Counted from the first letter of the stretch, positions 51,725 through 62,580 are shown. The stretch: 64,000 nucleotides of DNA from Phycisphaerae bacterium (GCA_030432255.1 JAUIHS010000007.1:124001-188000), one strand, 5' to 3'. Made by a program: numbers and translations. The notes: generated from the sequence alone by a model not told the origin.

Positions 51725-53620
51725 TTGATCTCGACTCGATCTTGTCAGAGTGTTGGGGTGGTCGTCCTGTGCCTGGCGGTGCTGTTCGCCGCGGCGTGCA
51801 GTTCCGGCCCTCGGCGTCGCGCTGTGCGTCCGACCGTGACGCAGGTGCGCGAGGTCCCGAGCGTGCTCCGGAACATCGTGCGCACGGAAACGACGATGCG
51901 CGGGACGAAGCCGACGCTGGTTTCAGGGTACGGGTTCGTCGTCGGGTTGAACGGAACGGGTTCGAGCGATGTCTCGGCCCCGGTTCGCGCGCTCGTCGAG
52001 GAGCGGTTGATCCGCGCGGGCGTCGGGACGGAACTGGGTGGCGCGTTCAAGAACGTGACGCCGGCCCAGTTGATCGAGGATCCGAACACCGCGGTGGTGC
52101 TGGTGCAGGCGGTGGTGGCACCGGGTGCGCCGGCGGGCAGCCGATTTGATGTGGATGTGCAGGCGGTTCCCGGGACGTCGACGTCGAGCCTCCAGGGCGG
52201 CCGGTTGTATACGACCGATCTGCGACCGGGTGTCGCACAACCGATGGCTCCGGATGTGCCGGCGATTGCCGAGGCGCGGGGTGATATCTTCATGAATCCG
52301 TTCGTGGATCCGGCCGCGGACACGAAGTCAGGTCAGATGAGACGGCGCGGCAGGATCCTGCACGGCGGCGTCGTGACAAAGCCTGCACCGGTGGCGCTGT
52401 TCCTCGACAATCCCTCGCACAGCCGGTCCCGCGCCATCGCCGCGGCGATCAACTCTCGCTTCCCGCGCTTTGCCGGGCGTGAGCAGACGGCGATCGGGAT
52501 TGACGAAGAGGTCATCGAGATCAACATTCCGCCGGAGTTCCGCGGCAACCCGCGCGAGTTCGTCGAACTGCTGGGGCATACGCGCATTGATCAGGGTGCG
52601 AACCACCGCTGGGCAGCCCGGTACGTGGAGGCCCTGAAGGAGACGCCTGAACTGGCGACCACGTTGACGTGGTGCCTGCAGGCGCTGGGTGAAATCTCGA
52701 TCCCGTACGTCCGCAAGCTGTACGACTATCCGGAACTTGTTCCTCGGCTGGCGGCATTGCAGGCGGGGGCACGCCTGGGTGATCCGACCTGTCGGCCGTA
52801 TCTCGAGGAGATTGCGAAGACGGCCCCGACGGCGACGCGTCACCAGGCGATCGGGTTGCTCGGTGAATTGCCACCGAATCCTTCGATCAACATCTTCCTG
52901 CGCGGACTGCTGGAGTCCGAGGATATCTACGACTGCGTGGCGGCGTATGAAGCGCTGGCGGCACGGCGCGATCCGTGGGTGGACGCCCGTCCGGTGGGCG
53001 ACAAGTTCATGCTTTCGCATGTGCCGTCGAGGCGCCCGTTTGTGTATGTGACGCAGCAGGGTGAGCCGCGGGTGGTGCTGTTCGGCAACGACATTTCGGT
53101 CCGTCGTCCGATCTTTGTGACGGCGTGGGATGGTCGCCTGATGATCAATGCGGAGGGAATGGACGATTCGACGGTCAACGTGCTGTACCAGGACTACAAG
53201 GGTGGCGAGATCAGCACGGGCCAGGCTCGTGCGGACCTGGCGAGCCTGGTGGAGTTCCTGGCCCACCGGACGACGCCGGAGGATCCGCGTCCCGGGCTGG
53301 ACCTGAGCTACTCGGAGGTTGTGGGTGCGCTGTACGAGGTGGTCGAACAGCAGGGTGTCGCTTCGGAGGGGCAACTGGCGTTGTTCCAGACGGAGCAGGA
53401 TCGCCTGCGTGGTGAACTGCAGTCCGGCGCATACGAGGAGTACAGCATGGACCGTCCCGAGACATCCGGTTCGGAGTGGACGGAGGAGATGCTCGTGGAG
53501 TCGGCTCCGGATGATGTGGTCGAGGAAGAGGATCGAAGTGACCGGCCGACCTACGTGGTTCCTCTTCGTCCTGCCCAGCCCGAAGAACCCGAAGAGGGCC
53601 CTGGGGGGAGCGGGCCCTGA
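51725..53620 (+). CDS. FlgI-like lipoprotein with C-terminal helical-repeat region
   Basis: A 631-residue protein. The N-terminus is a lipoprotein signal (AVLFAAAC, C25). Residues about 60-230 match the start of FlgI, the flagellar P-ring subunit: LVSGYGFVVGLNGTGSSD, VLVQAVVAPGAPAGSRFDVDV and SSLQGGRLYTTDLR; RSRAIAAAINSRFP corresponds to a later FlgI block. FlgI is normally about 370 residues and has a cleaved Sec signal without lipidation. The rest (about 330-600) is helical, HEAT-like in part (HQAIGLLGELPPNPSINIFL), and ends acidic. A TTG start with GGAG at 9 nt is used. No flagellar gene lies in the window, so a role outside the flagellum is likely. Confidence 0.75.
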   Translation: MISTRSCQSVGVVVLCLAVLFAAACSSGPRRRAVRPTVTQVREVPSVLRNIVRTETTMRGTKPTLVSGYGFVVGLNGTGSSDVSAPVRALVEERLIRAGVGTELGGAFKNVTPAQLIEDPNTAVVLVQAVVAPGAPAGSRFDVDVQAVPGTSTSSLQGGRLYTTDLRPGVAQPMAPDVPAIAEARGDIFMNPFVDPAADTKSGQMRRRGRILHGGVVTKPAPVALFLDNPSHSRSRAIAAAINSRFPRFAGREQTAIGIDEEVIEINIPPEFRGNPREFVELLGHTRIDQGANHRWAARYVEALKETPELATTLTWCLQALGEISIPYVRKLYDYPELVPRLAALQAGARLGDPTCRPYLEEIAKTAPTATRHQAIGLLGELPPNPSINIFLRGLLESEDIYDCVAAYEALAARRDPWVDARPVGDKFMLSHVPSRRPFVYVTQQGEPRVVLFGNDISVRRPIFVTAWDGRLMINAEGMDDSTVNVLYQDYKGGEISTGQARADLASLVEFLAHRTTPEDPRPGLDLSYSEVVGALYEVVEQQGVASEGQLALFQTEQDRLRGELQSGAYEEYSMDRPETSGSEWTEEMLVESAPDDVVEEEDRSDRPTYVVPLRPAQPEEPEEGPGGSGP

Positions 53621-53864
53621 ACGATCTGTTCGGGTGGAGGGTGGACAGATTCCGGGCCCTCAGCTATACCAATGGGTTGTGGATACCCGGTAAGTACCCA
53701 CTAGGTACAGCCGGGATCCGCCGTTTCGTGGCTGGAACCGCGAAATGCCGATGAGTGAATGAGTCACGTGCCTCCCCTGACGCAGGTGGCACACGGGCCG
53801 ACGGAGCGAAGCCCATACCGCCCGGCCACTCTGGCCGGATCCAGACACGGAGGTCTCTCCACCG

Positions 53865-56800
53865 ATGCGCCTTGCAAAGCTCACGGTCAACGGTTTCAAG
53901 TCCTTTGCCGATCGCACTGAGTTCGCGTTCAATGCTCCGATCACCGGAGTGGTCGGACCGAATGGGTGCGGCAAGTCCAACATTGTCGATTCCATCAAGT
54001 GGGTGCTGGGTGAGCGATCTGCGAAGTCGCTTCGCGGCAAGGAAATGGCGGATGTCATCTTCTCGGGGAGCGCGGGTCGAAAGCCCTCCGGCATGGCGAG
54101 CGTCATTCTCACGTTCGACAATCCGAAACTCACTGATGCTGAGAGGGCACTGCGGGCAACGGGGGCCCAACTTGAACTCGAGGATGAAGTCGCTGATGAG
54201 GTCGACGAGAAGTCGCAGTTGCTGCCGCGGCATGCCTCGGGCCGCTGGCTTCCGATCGACACGGAGACGGTTGACGTTGAGCGTCGGTTGTATCGTGACG
54301 GCACATCGCAGTACCTGATCAATGGGTCGAAGGCACGGCTCAAGGACATCCGTGATCTCTTTCTGGACACCGGTGTCGGTGCGGATGCGTACTCGATCAT
54401 CGAGCAGGGGAAAGTGGATGCGCTGCTGATTGCGAATCCCAAGGAACGCCGCATCTTCTTCGAGGAGGCAGCCGGTATCGCCAGGTTCAAGGCGCGCCGG
54501 ATCGAATCGCAACGCAAGTTGGAGCGGGCCGAGAACAACCTGGTCCTGACTCGTGAACAACTGGAGACGACCGAGCGTCGTCTTCGAATCGTGCGCGGCC
54601 AGGCGGTGAAGGCGCGGAAGTTCCAGGAACTGGACCTGGAGTACCGGTCGCTGCGCATGGCGGCGGCGTTTGACCAGCATCATGATCTGACTGAGCGTCT
54701 GTATGGCCTGACGTCGCAGTTACAGGATCTGGACGGACGCCGGTCGGAGACTCAGCAGGCGGTTGAACACTCGGAACTGGCGCGGCAGGATGCCGAACTG
54801 CGTCGTCACGATCTGTTGGAAGAACAGCGTTCGATCGAGCGGATTCGAGCCGGTGCGGCAGGCCGCAAGACTGCGGCACAGCAGCGGCGGAGTATGGCGG
54901 AGCGTTCGATCCGCGAGGCGAAGGAACACCGCGAGGCGGATGAGGAGCGTCGTGACCGCACGGCGTGTCGCATCGATGATCTGCGGACCGAGTTGGATGA
55001 CGGGCGCGCCCGGATTGAGACTCTGGATGCCGATGTGTCAGCCCGCGAGGAGCGGCTTTCCGAGACGGCGGAGCGTCGGCAGGTGTTGCAGTCCGATCTT
55101 GCCGGGCATCGCCTGACGATTGCGGAGAAGCGTGCGGCGCTGGCCGACATTGACCGTCAGAAAACAGCGCTGCAGGCGCGACTGGAATCGGACAAGCGGC
55201 GACTTGCGGGGCTTGGTGAACAGGGCGACCGGCTGCGTTCGCGTGCGGATGCATTTGAGAGCGAAGCGACCGATCGACGCCGGCAGGTTGCCGAGGCCGA
55301 GGAGGCGGTGAGCCGTCGACGGGAGACCATTGATCGCCTCGAGCGCGATATTCAGCATCGCGTGGACTCCGCAACTTCGTTATCTGCTGACCAGCGGAAG
55401 GCCACCGAAGAACTGAATGAACTGGAACAGCGCTACGCACGCCTCGACAGTCGTCGTGCAACGCTGCAGGAGATGGCCGATGCGCGCGAGGGCCTTGATG
55501 AAGCGGTCAAGGCGCTGCTGGATCTCAGGGATCGTGAACGCGAGGACATCGACCCGGGACTCCACGCTCTGTTGGGAGATGTCCGGGCGCCCCTCGCAGA
55601 CCTGATCGATGTGGATTCGGAGCATGCCGCGGCAGTCGAAGCGGCTCTGGGGCCACACCTGCAGGCCGTGGTCGTGGATGCACTCGCGTCGCTGGCTGAC
55701 TGCACGGCTCTGGATACGCTTCCCGGGCGCGTGACGTTCGCCGCGATTGACGTGGGAACGACCGGTCGTCCGACACCGACTTTCGATGCGCGAGGGCAGC
55801 AGCCATTGGCGTCGCTGGTTCGTTGTTCTGCGGACATGCGTCCGTTGATCGATCGCCTGCTTGGGAACACGTACGTCGTGCCGCATCTTGATGCGGCGAT
55901 GATGCTGCGTGCCGGCGGCATGGGCGGTCCGGAAGCGCGATTCGTGACGTCGGACGGGGCGATCCTTGAGCCGCGGGGCATCATCACGGCGGGGCGGGCT
56001 GGTGAGGCCACGTCAGGCGGTCTGCTCCAGCGAGCGAGCGAGTTGACGGCGCTGGAGAGTGAGTTGGGGAGCCTTGGCCAGCAGCGCGACGAGCAACGTG
56101 ACGCCCTGGCGCACCTGGACCGTCGGGTCGTGGAGTTGAATGCGACGCTCTCTACGTTGCGCCAGGAGCTTGCCGTGGCGCAGCGCGAATTGGTGAGTGA
56201 GGAGTCCCGCAGGCAGCGGGCTCAGACGGATCTCAACCGCATCGAGCAGGAACTTCCGACGATCCAGGACGAGATTCGGCAGATTGACGAACATGCCTCG
56301 TCACTTCGACAGGAGCAGTCGGATCTCGGACGCCGCGCGGAGAGTCTCACGCGTCTTCACGATGAGCAGGCGGAGTTCATTGCGCGGGTCGAGTCGGATA
56401 TCGAGGATCTGACGCAGCAGTTGGAGCAGGCAACAGAAGAGCAGACGGCGGCAAAGGTCGCAGTCGGTCAGCACATCGAGCAACTGAACAACGCACGGCG
56501 CGAAGTCCGGCGACTTGAGCTTGCGATCGAGGAGGCCGAGTCAGAAGTCGAGCGGCTCTCAGGGTCGATCGAGAATCGCGCAGAGTCGATCGGTGAATAC
56601 GAGGGGATCATCGGTTCGGCGGATACGGAAGTCGAGTCGGCGAATACGGAACTGACTGAGGCCGAAAGCCGGCTCGATGAGCTGGCCTCGGAACTGGCAG
56701 ACGCCGCTGAGCGTTCCGGTGTGCTCGGCCAGCAGGTTGAAGCGGCGCGGGAGCGACTCCGCCTGGTCGAGCGTGACTGGAACAGTCTGGAAGTATCCAA

Positions 56801-57716
56801 GCGCGAACTCGAGGTTCGCCGCGAGACGCTGGAGGAGCGGACGCTTGAAGAGATCGGTATCGATCTGACCGCGGACCTGCTTGAGTACGCATGTGTGGTG
56901 GTGGATGACGCAGTGCTGCCTGTGCGTGCTGACGAGGCGGCTCCCGACATTGATCGCCTGCGTCGTGATATCCAGGCACTGGGCAACGTCAACCTCGACG
57001 CGATCGAGGAGGAGACGCAACTGGCGACACGAAACGAAGAACTCATTGCCCGTGTCGCGGACATTGACGAAGCGCGCGTGCGGCTTGAGGGTCTTATCGA
57101 TCGCCTGAACACGGTGAGTCGTGACGCCTTCAAGGAGTCGTTCACGCAGATCCAGGATCACTTCGCCGGGCGCGATGGCATGTTCCGGCGGCTCTTCGGC
57201 GGTGGTCGTGCCGAAGTGCGGCTGATCCCGGATCCGGAGACCGGAGAAGTGGACTGGCTGGAATCGGGGATCGAGGTGATCGCGAAGCCGCCGGGGAAGG
57301 AGCCCCGAACGATCAGCCAGTTGTCAGGCGGCGAGAAGACGATGACGGCCGTCGCGCTGCTGATGTCGATCTTCCAGAGCAAGCCCTCCCCCTTCTGCAT
57401 TCTCGACGAAGTGGATGCGGCGCTGGATGATGCGAACGTCGAGCGTTTCTGTCACATCATTCGTCAGTTCCTCTCGCACTGCCATTTCATCGTCATCACG
57501 CACAACAAGCGGACGATGCAGATGGCGGATCAACTCTTCGGTGTGACGATGCAGGAACGCGGTGTGAGCCGTCGTGTAGTCGTCCGCTTTGATGAAGTGA
57601 ACAGCGACGGCTCAATCCGGGAGCAGAAACCACCGCGTCGTAAGGCTGCCGAGGAGGAAGGCGCAGAGTCCAACGGAACCACGCGACCATCTGATCAACT
57701 GAGAGTGTCGGGATAG
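53865..57716 (+). CDS. smc: Chromosome segregation protein SMC
   Basis: A 1283-residue SMC ATPase organising and segregating the chromosome. Walker A is [14 protein letters not shown] (about 31-44). Long coiled coils flank a hinge near residue 600 ([17 protein letters not shown] and later). The C-terminal head has the signature [14 protein letters not shown] and Walker [17 protein letters not shown]. An acidic stretch of about 40 residues (about 88-127, [14 protein letters not shown] and neighbours) interrupts the usual FDN...LPI strand of the N-terminal head. GGAGG stands 11 nt before the ATG. No scpA or scpB is adjacent. Confidence 0.94.
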   Translation: MRLAKLTVNGFKSFADRTEFAFNAPITGVVGPNGCGKSNIVDSIKWVLGERSAKSLRGKEMADVIFSGSAGRKPSGMASVILTFDNPKLTDAERALRATGAQLELEDEVADEVDEKSQLLPRHASGRWLPIDTETVDVERRLYRDGTSQYLINGSKARLKDIRDLFLDTGVGADAYSIIEQGKVDALLIANPKERRIFFEEAAGIARFKARRIESQRKLERAENNLVLTREQLETTERRLRIVRGQAVKARKFQELDLEYRSLRMAAAFDQHHDLTERLYGLTSQLQDLDGRRSETQQAVEHSELARQDAELRRHDLLEEQRSIERIRAGAAGRKTAAQQRRSMAERSIREAKEHREADEERRDRTACRIDDLRTELDDGRARIETLDADVSAREERLSETAERRQVLQSDLAGHRLTIAEKRAALADIDRQKTALQARLESDKRRLAGLGEQGDRLRSRADAFESEATDRRRQVAEAEEAVSRRRETIDRLERDIQHRVDSATSLSADQRKATEELNELEQRYARLDSRRATLQEMADAREGLDEAVKALLDLRDREREDIDPGLHALLGDVRAPLADLIDVDSEHAAAVEAALGPHLQAVVVDALASLADCTALDTLPGRVTFAAIDVGTTGRPTPTFDARGQQPLASLVRCSADMRPLIDRLLGNTYVVPHLDAAMMLRAGGMGGPEARFVTSDGAILEPRGIITAGRAGEATSGGLLQRASELTALESELGSLGQQRDEQRDALAHLDRRVVELNATLSTLRQELAVAQRELVSEESRRQRAQTDLNRIEQELPTIQDEIRQIDEHASSLRQEQSDLGRRAESLTRLHDEQAEFIARVESDIEDLTQQLEQATEEQTAAKVAVGQHIEQLNNARREVRRLELAIEEAESEVERLSGSIENRAESIGEYEGIIGSADTEVESANTELTEAESRLDELASELADAAERSGVLGQQVEAARERLRLVERDWNSLEVSKRELEVRRETLEERTLEEIGIDLTADLLEYACVVVDDAVLPVRADEAAPDIDRLRRDIQALGNVNLDAIEEETQLATRNEELIARVADIDEARVRLEGLIDRLNTVSRDAFKESFTQIQDHFAGRDGMFRRLFGGGRAEVRLIPDPETGEVDWLESGIEVIAKPPGKEPRTISQLSGGEKTMTAVALLMSIFQSKPSPFCILDEVDAALDDANVERFCHIIRQFLSHCHFIVITHNKRTMQMADQLFGVTMQERGVSRRVVVRFDEVNSDGSIREQKPPRRKAAEEEGAESNGTTRPSDQLRVSG

Positions 57717-57782
57717 GGACGGGCGCTGCGGCTGCTGCCTCCAGAACACTGCCGAAAGCAGAGAACCACGTAGTCCCGGCAG

Positions 57783-58649
57783 CTACTCCAGTTCACGGAT
57801 GAAGTCGCGGATGTCCTGGGCGGCGAGGCGTACGGGCGGGGCATCGATGTTGTCGTGATCGGTGCCGAAGCCGAGCGCGTTGAGGTTGTGGTCGCCGTCA
57901 GGGATGACCCTCACATCGACCTGGATACCTTCATTCTCAAGGAAACGCCGGATCATGGCAGGCTGCTCGAGTGGGACATGCGCGTCTGCTTCACCGTGCA
58001 CGAGCAGGACGGGGCACGGGATGCGGGCGATATCCGCTTCAAACAGCGCCCGGGGAGCGGTCTCCGCGGCGTGCTCGAACCAACTCGGCCCCATGCGGAT
58101 GACACCGGCGGCAGTGCGCCCGAACGGGCGCTCGACGTAGCCATCGCGCTCAAGGGTTTCGCGCGTCTCTTCAGTACAGTGCCAGTAGTTTGCGATCCCG
58201 GCGACCGAGACGACGCCATCAATCGGCGCGCGGCCCGCTGGATTCTCGCGTCCGGCGAACCCGAGTACCGTCGCGCCTCCCCTGCTGTGTCCGATGAGGA
58301 TGGTCGGTCCGGCTGCTCGGCGGCCCGGCAGGATATCGTCCGAGATGGCGCGGAACACCGCACGGATGTTGTCCATGCAGATGGCAGTGCTGTCGCGGGA
58401 GAATTCGTCTGTCCGCGTTACCTCGTCGGCGTCCTTCTCAAGTCCGGCATGGGTCATCGTGAAGCGGTGACACAGGACGTTGGCGTTTGCGAGGTGAGCG
58501 CCGAGGGCGGGAATGATGTTGCGATCCTTGGAGCCGGTGTAGCCGTGCACAATGACGGCGGTGGCTTCGATGTGGGCCGGTACATCCGACTCTCCATGAA
58601 TGGGGAGTTCATCGGGGCCGGGCAGTGTCCACGTCTCGCGTCGGATCAC
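57783..58649 (-). CDS. Alpha/beta hydrolase
   Basis: A 288-residue serine hydrolase. The nucleophile elbow is GHSRGG in ILIGHSRGGATVLGF, the oxyanion region is VIVHGYTGSKDRN, the acid is in VHGEADAHVP, and the catalytic His in PDGDHNLNALGF. The triad is complete. It follows the dehydrogenase gene by 3 nt and is probably its operon partner. Esterase, dienelactone hydrolase or peptidase activity cannot be told apart. Confidence 0.87.
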   Translation of the reverse strand: MIRRETWTLPGPDELPIHGESDVPAHIEATAVIVHGYTGSKDRNIIPALGAHLANANVLCHRFTMTHAGLEKDADEVTRTDEFSRDSTAICMDNIRAVFRAISDDILPGRRAAGPTILIGHSRGGATVLGFAGRENPAGRAPIDGVVSVAGIANYWHCTEETRETLERDGYVERPFGRTAAGVIRMGPSWFEHAAETAPRALFEADIARIPCPVLLVHGEADAHVPLEQPAMIRRFLENEGIQVDVRVIPDGDHNLNALGFGTDHDNIDAPPVRLAAQDIRDFIRELE

Positions 58650-58652
58650 AGG

Positions 58653-59687
58653 TCATCCCTTCAGGCGATCAATCACCGCCTGTGCAAAGGCCTTGGTACC
58701 GAGTTCGCCACCGATGTCGCGTGTCTTCTCGCCCTCAGTGAGCGCGGCGCGATAAGCCTGCTTGATCTGCCGCGCGACCTTGCCGGCGGCGGTGTCCTGC
58801 CGCTCCAACTCGAGGTGTTCGAGCATCAGAATGCCGGACATGAGCAATGCGAGCGGGTTGGCCTTGTCCTGGCCGGCGATGTCCGGAGCGCTGCCGTGCA
58901 CGGCTTCAAAGACCGCGATGTCGTCTCCGTGGTTCGCACCGGGTGTGACACCGAGTCCGCCAACCAGTCCGGCGCAGAGGTCAGACATGATGTCGCCGTA
59001 GAGATTCTCGCAGAGGATGATGTCGAACTGCGTGGGATCCTGTACGAGCCGCATGGAGCCCGCATCCACGATGACTTCCTCGTAGACAATATTCGGATAG
59101 TCACGCTCGTGAACAGCGCGGCACTGATCCAGGAAGAGGCCGTCCGTCATCTTCATGATGTTGGCCTTGTGGAAGACGGAGACCTTCCGGCCCCCAAGGC
59201 GATTGGCGAAGCGGAACGTGCCCAGCGCAACGCGGCGGCAGGCCTGACGGGTCGCGACCTTCATCGAAATGATGACGTCTTCAGTGACCTGATTTTCGAC
59301 GCCGCTGTAGAGACCCTCGGTGTTCTCACGCACGATGATCAGGTCGACGTCTTTGTAACGGGATTCCACGCCGGGGAGGCTCACGACGGGCCGTACCGCG
59401 GCCCAGAGGTTCAGCTTCTTGCGCAGACCGACGTTGACAGAGGAGAAGCCGCGGCCGATGGGCGTGGTGCAAGGTCCCTTGATGGCGAGCTTGTGCTCCT
59501 TGATGGTCTCGATCGTGTCTTCAGGGAGGACGGAGTCGGAGCCGGCTTCGATCGCCGCGACACCGGCCTGGCGCTCGATGAAGCGGACGGGCGCTTCGGC
59601 GGCTGCGAAGACAGCCTTGACTGCGGCGGCGACTTCGGGACCAATCCCGTCGCCCGGAATGAGAACTGCTGTATGGGTCATGTTCAT
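58653..59687 (-). CDS. NAD-dependent isocitrate/isopropylmalate dehydrogenase family enzyme
   Basis: A 344-residue beta-decarboxylating dehydrogenase. Key motifs: IPGDGIGPEVAAAV, the substrate-binding SSVNVGLRKKLNLWAAVRPV segment, the ENTEGLYSGVENQVTEDVI block, the YEEVIVDAGSMRLVQDP metal-binding region and EAVHGSAPDIAGQDKANP. The SxNVxLRKxLxLxAxVRP and EGLYSGVE patterns fit NAD-dependent isocitrate dehydrogenase better than LeuB, giving 2-oxoglutarate in the citrate cycle. Homoisocitrate or isopropylmalate specificity remains possible. It is followed by the alpha/beta hydrolase at 3 nt. Confidence 0.85.
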   Translation of the reverse strand: MNMTHTAVLIPGDGIGPEVAAAVKAVFAAAEAPVRFIERQAGVAAIEAGSDSVLPEDTIETIKEHKLAIKGPCTTPIGRGFSSVNVGLRKKLNLWAAVRPVVSLPGVESRYKDVDLIIVRENTEGLYSGVENQVTEDVIISMKVATRQACRRVALGTFRFANRLGGRKVSVFHKANIMKMTDGLFLDQCRAVHERDYPNIVYEEVIVDAGSMRLVQDPTQFDIILCENLYGDIMSDLCAGLVGGLGVTPGANHGDDIAVFEAVHGSAPDIAGQDKANPLALLMSGILMLEHLELERQDTAAGKVARQIKQAYRAALTEGEKTRDIGGELGTKAFAQAVIDRLKG

Positions 59688-59793
59688 GTGCTCTGTGTCT
59701 GGGGTCGTCGTGGCTGCCCGGTCTCATACTGTATCGGCTTCGGCCGATGGCGGGTGCACGGCGAGGCGGGACGAGCAGCAGACTTCACAAACT

Positions 59794-60591
59794 TCATTCC
59801 ACTGTCTGGTCACGCGTGAGTTCGTCGGCGATGGCCGCATTCGCCCGGAGATGATCGGCGTTGAGCGTTCCGACCACGATGCTGGTGACGCGGGCGGCAT
59901 CGTAGACATAGTTGAGCGCGTCCCGCACGGGATCGGTGGACGGCACCTCAGCAGCATGCCCGCTCTCCAGCGCCTTCTTGATGAGGACGCCCACACCGTG
60001 GTGCAGGGACTCGCGGATTGCAGGGAGTTGTGAGTCATCTGCCCTGTTGAGAGCAAGCATCAGCACGTCAACTCGGGGTATGGCGAGTCGGGCCCCGCCG
60101 ACGGTCTTGGTGGACATGCCGGTGGCTCGGATCTTGCCGGCTGCCTTGAGTTCGTCCATGACATCGAGGACGCCATCGCGCTCGATGATCTCCACGTCGG
60201 AGCCGTCGGAGTGGATCAGAAGGACATCGATGACGTCGGTGCGAAGACGGGCGAGGCTGCGGTCGACGCTGGCATGGATGGCCTCGGGTCGGAAGTCAAA
60301 GGTCGAGGATGCGCCGTCAAAGGACTCGCCCGCCTTGGTCACGATGATCCAGTCGTCGCGTCGGTGGAGCAGGGCGCCGAGACGCTCCTCACTGGTGCCG
60401 TAGGCCGGGGCCGTGTCGATCAGGTTGATGCCGACGTCCATCGCGGCGTGAAGCAGATTGCGCACAGCGTCGTCATCCGGGAGATCGAAGTGACTCGGAT
60501 AGCGCACACCACGATTTCGGCCGAGTTTCACGGTACCGAGGCCGAGCACGGAAACGTCGATTCCGGTTCGACCGAGGGGGCGTTGCCTCAC
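59794..60591 (-). CDS. Aldo/keto reductase
   Basis: A 265-residue NADPH-dependent AKR. The N-terminus RPLGRTGIDVSVLGLGTVKLG is typical. The catalytic tetrad is visible: D and Y in LIDTAPAYGTSEERLG, K in IIVTKAGE, H in VLLIHSDG. The GTG at 60591 has GGAG at 6 nt and starts the fold; the ORF continues upstream without a credible start. It is divergent from the FAD oxidoreductase at 60682, the two starts being 91 bp apart. Substrate unknown. Confidence 0.87.
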   Translation of the reverse strand: MRQRPLGRTGIDVSVLGLGTVKLGRNRGVRYPSHFDLPDDDAVRNLLHAAMDVGINLIDTAPAYGTSEERLGALLHRRDDWIIVTKAGESFDGASSTFDFRPEAIHASVDRSLARLRTDVIDVLLIHSDGSDVEIIERDGVLDVMDELKAAGKIRATGMSTKTVGGARLAIPRVDVLMLALNRADDSQLPAIRESLHHGVGVLIKKALESGHAAEVPSTDPVRDALNYVYDAARVTSIVVGTLNADHLRANAAIADELTRDQTVE

Positions 60592-60681
60592 GAGTTGCTC
60601 CGAACGTGGGGGTTGGCAGCGGACGATGGTGAGCCTCTGCGCATACACTATCGGCTCCGCTGCGTGTGCGGCAAACGATAT

Positions 60682-61899
60682 ATGGCTGAAGCGACGGTTC
60701 AAACACGAGTCCTGATTCTCGGCGGTGGCGTCACCGGCCTCTGGCTGCTTGACGAGTTGCGGCGATCGGGCGTCGGTGCGTTGCTGGTCGAGGCGCGAGC
60801 CCTGGGATCGGGCCAGACGATCGCCGCCCAGGGGATCATTCACGGCGGCCTGAAGTACACGCTGAGCGGACGTATGACGGATGCCGCGAAGTCGATCCGC
60901 GAGATGCCGGATCTGTGGCGTCGATGCCTGGCGGGTGAAGCGTCGCCGGACCTGTCAAAAACCCGCCTGCGCGCGGAGCGCTGCCTGCTGTGGCGCACCA
61001 GCGAACTCTCGTCGCGGCTCGGGATGATCGGAGCGCGCTTCGGATTGCGGGTGGCACCGAAATCACTGGCGGCTGCCGAGCGTCCCCCGCTGCTTCGCGC
61101 CTGTCCGGGTACGGTAGCGGTGCTCGATGAGCAGGTGATCCAGCCGGCGACGATGTTGCACGCCCTTGCGGGCGCGCACCCAGGGCGTGTGCTGCTCGGG
61201 TCCGATGTCGAAGTGGAGTCGACGGATCCCTGCCGGGTTCGCGTTCGACACGGTGAACAGGCCGTTGTTGTGAAGTGTGACCGGGTGGTGCTTGCGGCGG
61301 GCGCCGGGAACGCGGAGTTGCGGGAGGCGTTCGGTCTGGATGCGGCGCTGATGCAGCGTCGGCCGCTGCACATGACAGTCGTTCGCAATCGCGAGGCGAA
61401 ATCGGGTCCCCTGGAGGTCATCAACGGTCACTGCGTGGACGGCGCTCGGACTCGGGTGACGATCACGTCGGAGATGGACGATGCCGGGCGCGTGTTGTGG
61501 CAGGTCGGAGGCGAGGTGTCGGAGGTGGGTGTTTCGATGTCACGAGACGAGTTGATCCGGCACGTGCGGAGTGAACTGGCGGTCTGTCTGCCGGACCTTC
61601 GCTTTGATGCCGGGGATGGAGTGGAGTGGTCGACATACCGGGTGGATCGCGCCGAGCGGACAACACCAGGCAATCGTCGCCCGGACATGGCGGCGGTGAT
61701 CACAGAGGAACGCGTGACGACCGTCTGGCCGACGAAGATGGTCCTGGCACCGATCGTCGCCTCGGCAGTCTGTGCGGAGTTGCGCACGGGGACGGTCGCT
61801 GATGACGACCTGGCGGGCGTCGCGGGTTGGCCTGCGCCGACTGTGGCAATTCCGCCGTGGTCCGAGGCACCGTGGACGGCCGACGACTCAGTCGTCTGA
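60682..61899 (+). CDS. FAD-dependent oxidoreductase (DAO/glycerol-3-phosphate dehydrogenase-like)
   Basis: A 405-residue flavoprotein with the N-terminal dinucleotide fold VLILGGGVTGLWLLDELRRSG and the GSGQTIAAQGIIHGG segment typical of DAO-family oxidases. LAAGAGNAELREAF corresponds to the second FAD motif. The C-terminus lacks the membrane or covalent-flavin cysteines that would specify an enzyme. The ATG at 60682 opens the fold. Its 3' end overlaps the convergent LysM gene by 12 nt. Substrate not assignable. Confidence 0.8.
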   Translation: MAEATVQTRVLILGGGVTGLWLLDELRRSGVGALLVEARALGSGQTIAAQGIIHGGLKYTLSGRMTDAAKSIREMPDLWRRCLAGEASPDLSKTRLRAERCLLWRTSELSSRLGMIGARFGLRVAPKSLAAAERPPLLRACPGTVAVLDEQVIQPATMLHALAGAHPGRVLLGSDVEVESTDPCRVRVRHGEQAVVVKCDRVVLAAGAGNAELREAFGLDAALMQRRPLHMTVVRNREAKSGPLEVINGHCVDGARTRVTITSEMDDAGRVLWQVGGEVSEVGVSMSRDELIRHVRSELAVCLPDLRFDAGDGVEWSTYRVDRAERTTPGNRRPDMAAVITEERVTTVWPTKMVLAPIVASAVCAELRTGTVADDDLAGVAGWPAPTVAIPPWSEAPWTADDSVV

Positions 61900-62580
61900 T
61901 GGAGTGGGCGCCGGTGGAATGACAAGAACCATGCCGGGTCGGATGTCGGTGCCATCGCGCCGTCGCAGTTGCTCCGTGTTGGCGTCCCGAATCAGGCGCC
62001 ACAGTGACGCCTTGCCGTACACCGTCTTGGCAATGTCGGAGAGTGTGTCGCCCGTCCGGACGGTGTAGGTCACTACCGGGTCCTCGGACGCATCGCCGGG
62101 CGAGGTATCCTCGATCGGGAGACCCTGCACGTTGTGCGGGTCCTTGGGAACGCGGATGCTGCGGCCAGCGCGGAGTCGATCGAAAGACACACCGGGATTG
62201 GCGCGCATGATGCTCCTGTAGTGCGAAGTGGTGCCGTAGAAATGCTTCGAGATGCGGTGGGCGTTGTCGTTGGGGCGGACAACGTAGTCGATGAACTCGG
62301 GCGGTACGACGGGGACAAGATCCGGGACAGGCTCCGCGGGTCCTTCGTCTGCATCCGGTGCCGGCTCTTCGTCGGCGGGGTCTGTCACTGTTTCTTCATC
62401 GGGTCCAGTGACGGGTGGCGTGGGCGGTGGATCACTGCTCGTCGGGATGGCCACGATCTCGGTGTCGCGCTGCACCGGTGGCGAGGTGCGCGACAACGGA
62501 GGTGTCCACCAGTAGACCCCGACCCAGATCAGGGCGAGCAAAGCGGCGAGCACGCCATAGCGTGTTGTGGTCGATGACAT
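61888..62580 (-). CDS. Membrane-anchored protein with two LysM domains
   Basis: A 230-residue protein: N-terminal TM/signal segment (about 8-26), a Pro/Glu/Asp-rich linker (about 40-95), then two LysM peptidoglycan-binding modules (IDYVVRPNDNAHRISKHFYG and VTYTVRTGDTLSDIAKTVYG). It probably tethers to the cell wall. The 3' end overlaps the FAD oxidoreductase gene on the other strand. No catalytic domain is present. Confidence 0.85.
   Translation of the reverse strand: MSSTTTRYGVLAALLALIWVGVYWWTPPLSRTSPPVQRDTEIVAIPTSSDPPPTPPVTGPDEETVTDPADEEPAPDADEGPAEPVPDLVPVVPPEFIDYVVRPNDNAHRISKHFYGTTSHYRSIMRANPGVSFDRLRAGRSIRVPKDPHNVQGLPIEDTSPGDASEDPVVTYTVRTGDTLSDIAKTVYGKASLWRLIRDANTEQLRRRDGTDIRPGMVLVIPPAPTPSDD

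Noticed and set aside
57855..59819. A 654-residue ORF on the plus strand
   Set aside because: It is antisense to the alpha/beta hydrolase and the dehydrogenase, which have complete family motifs; long open antisense frames are expected in GC-rich codon usage.
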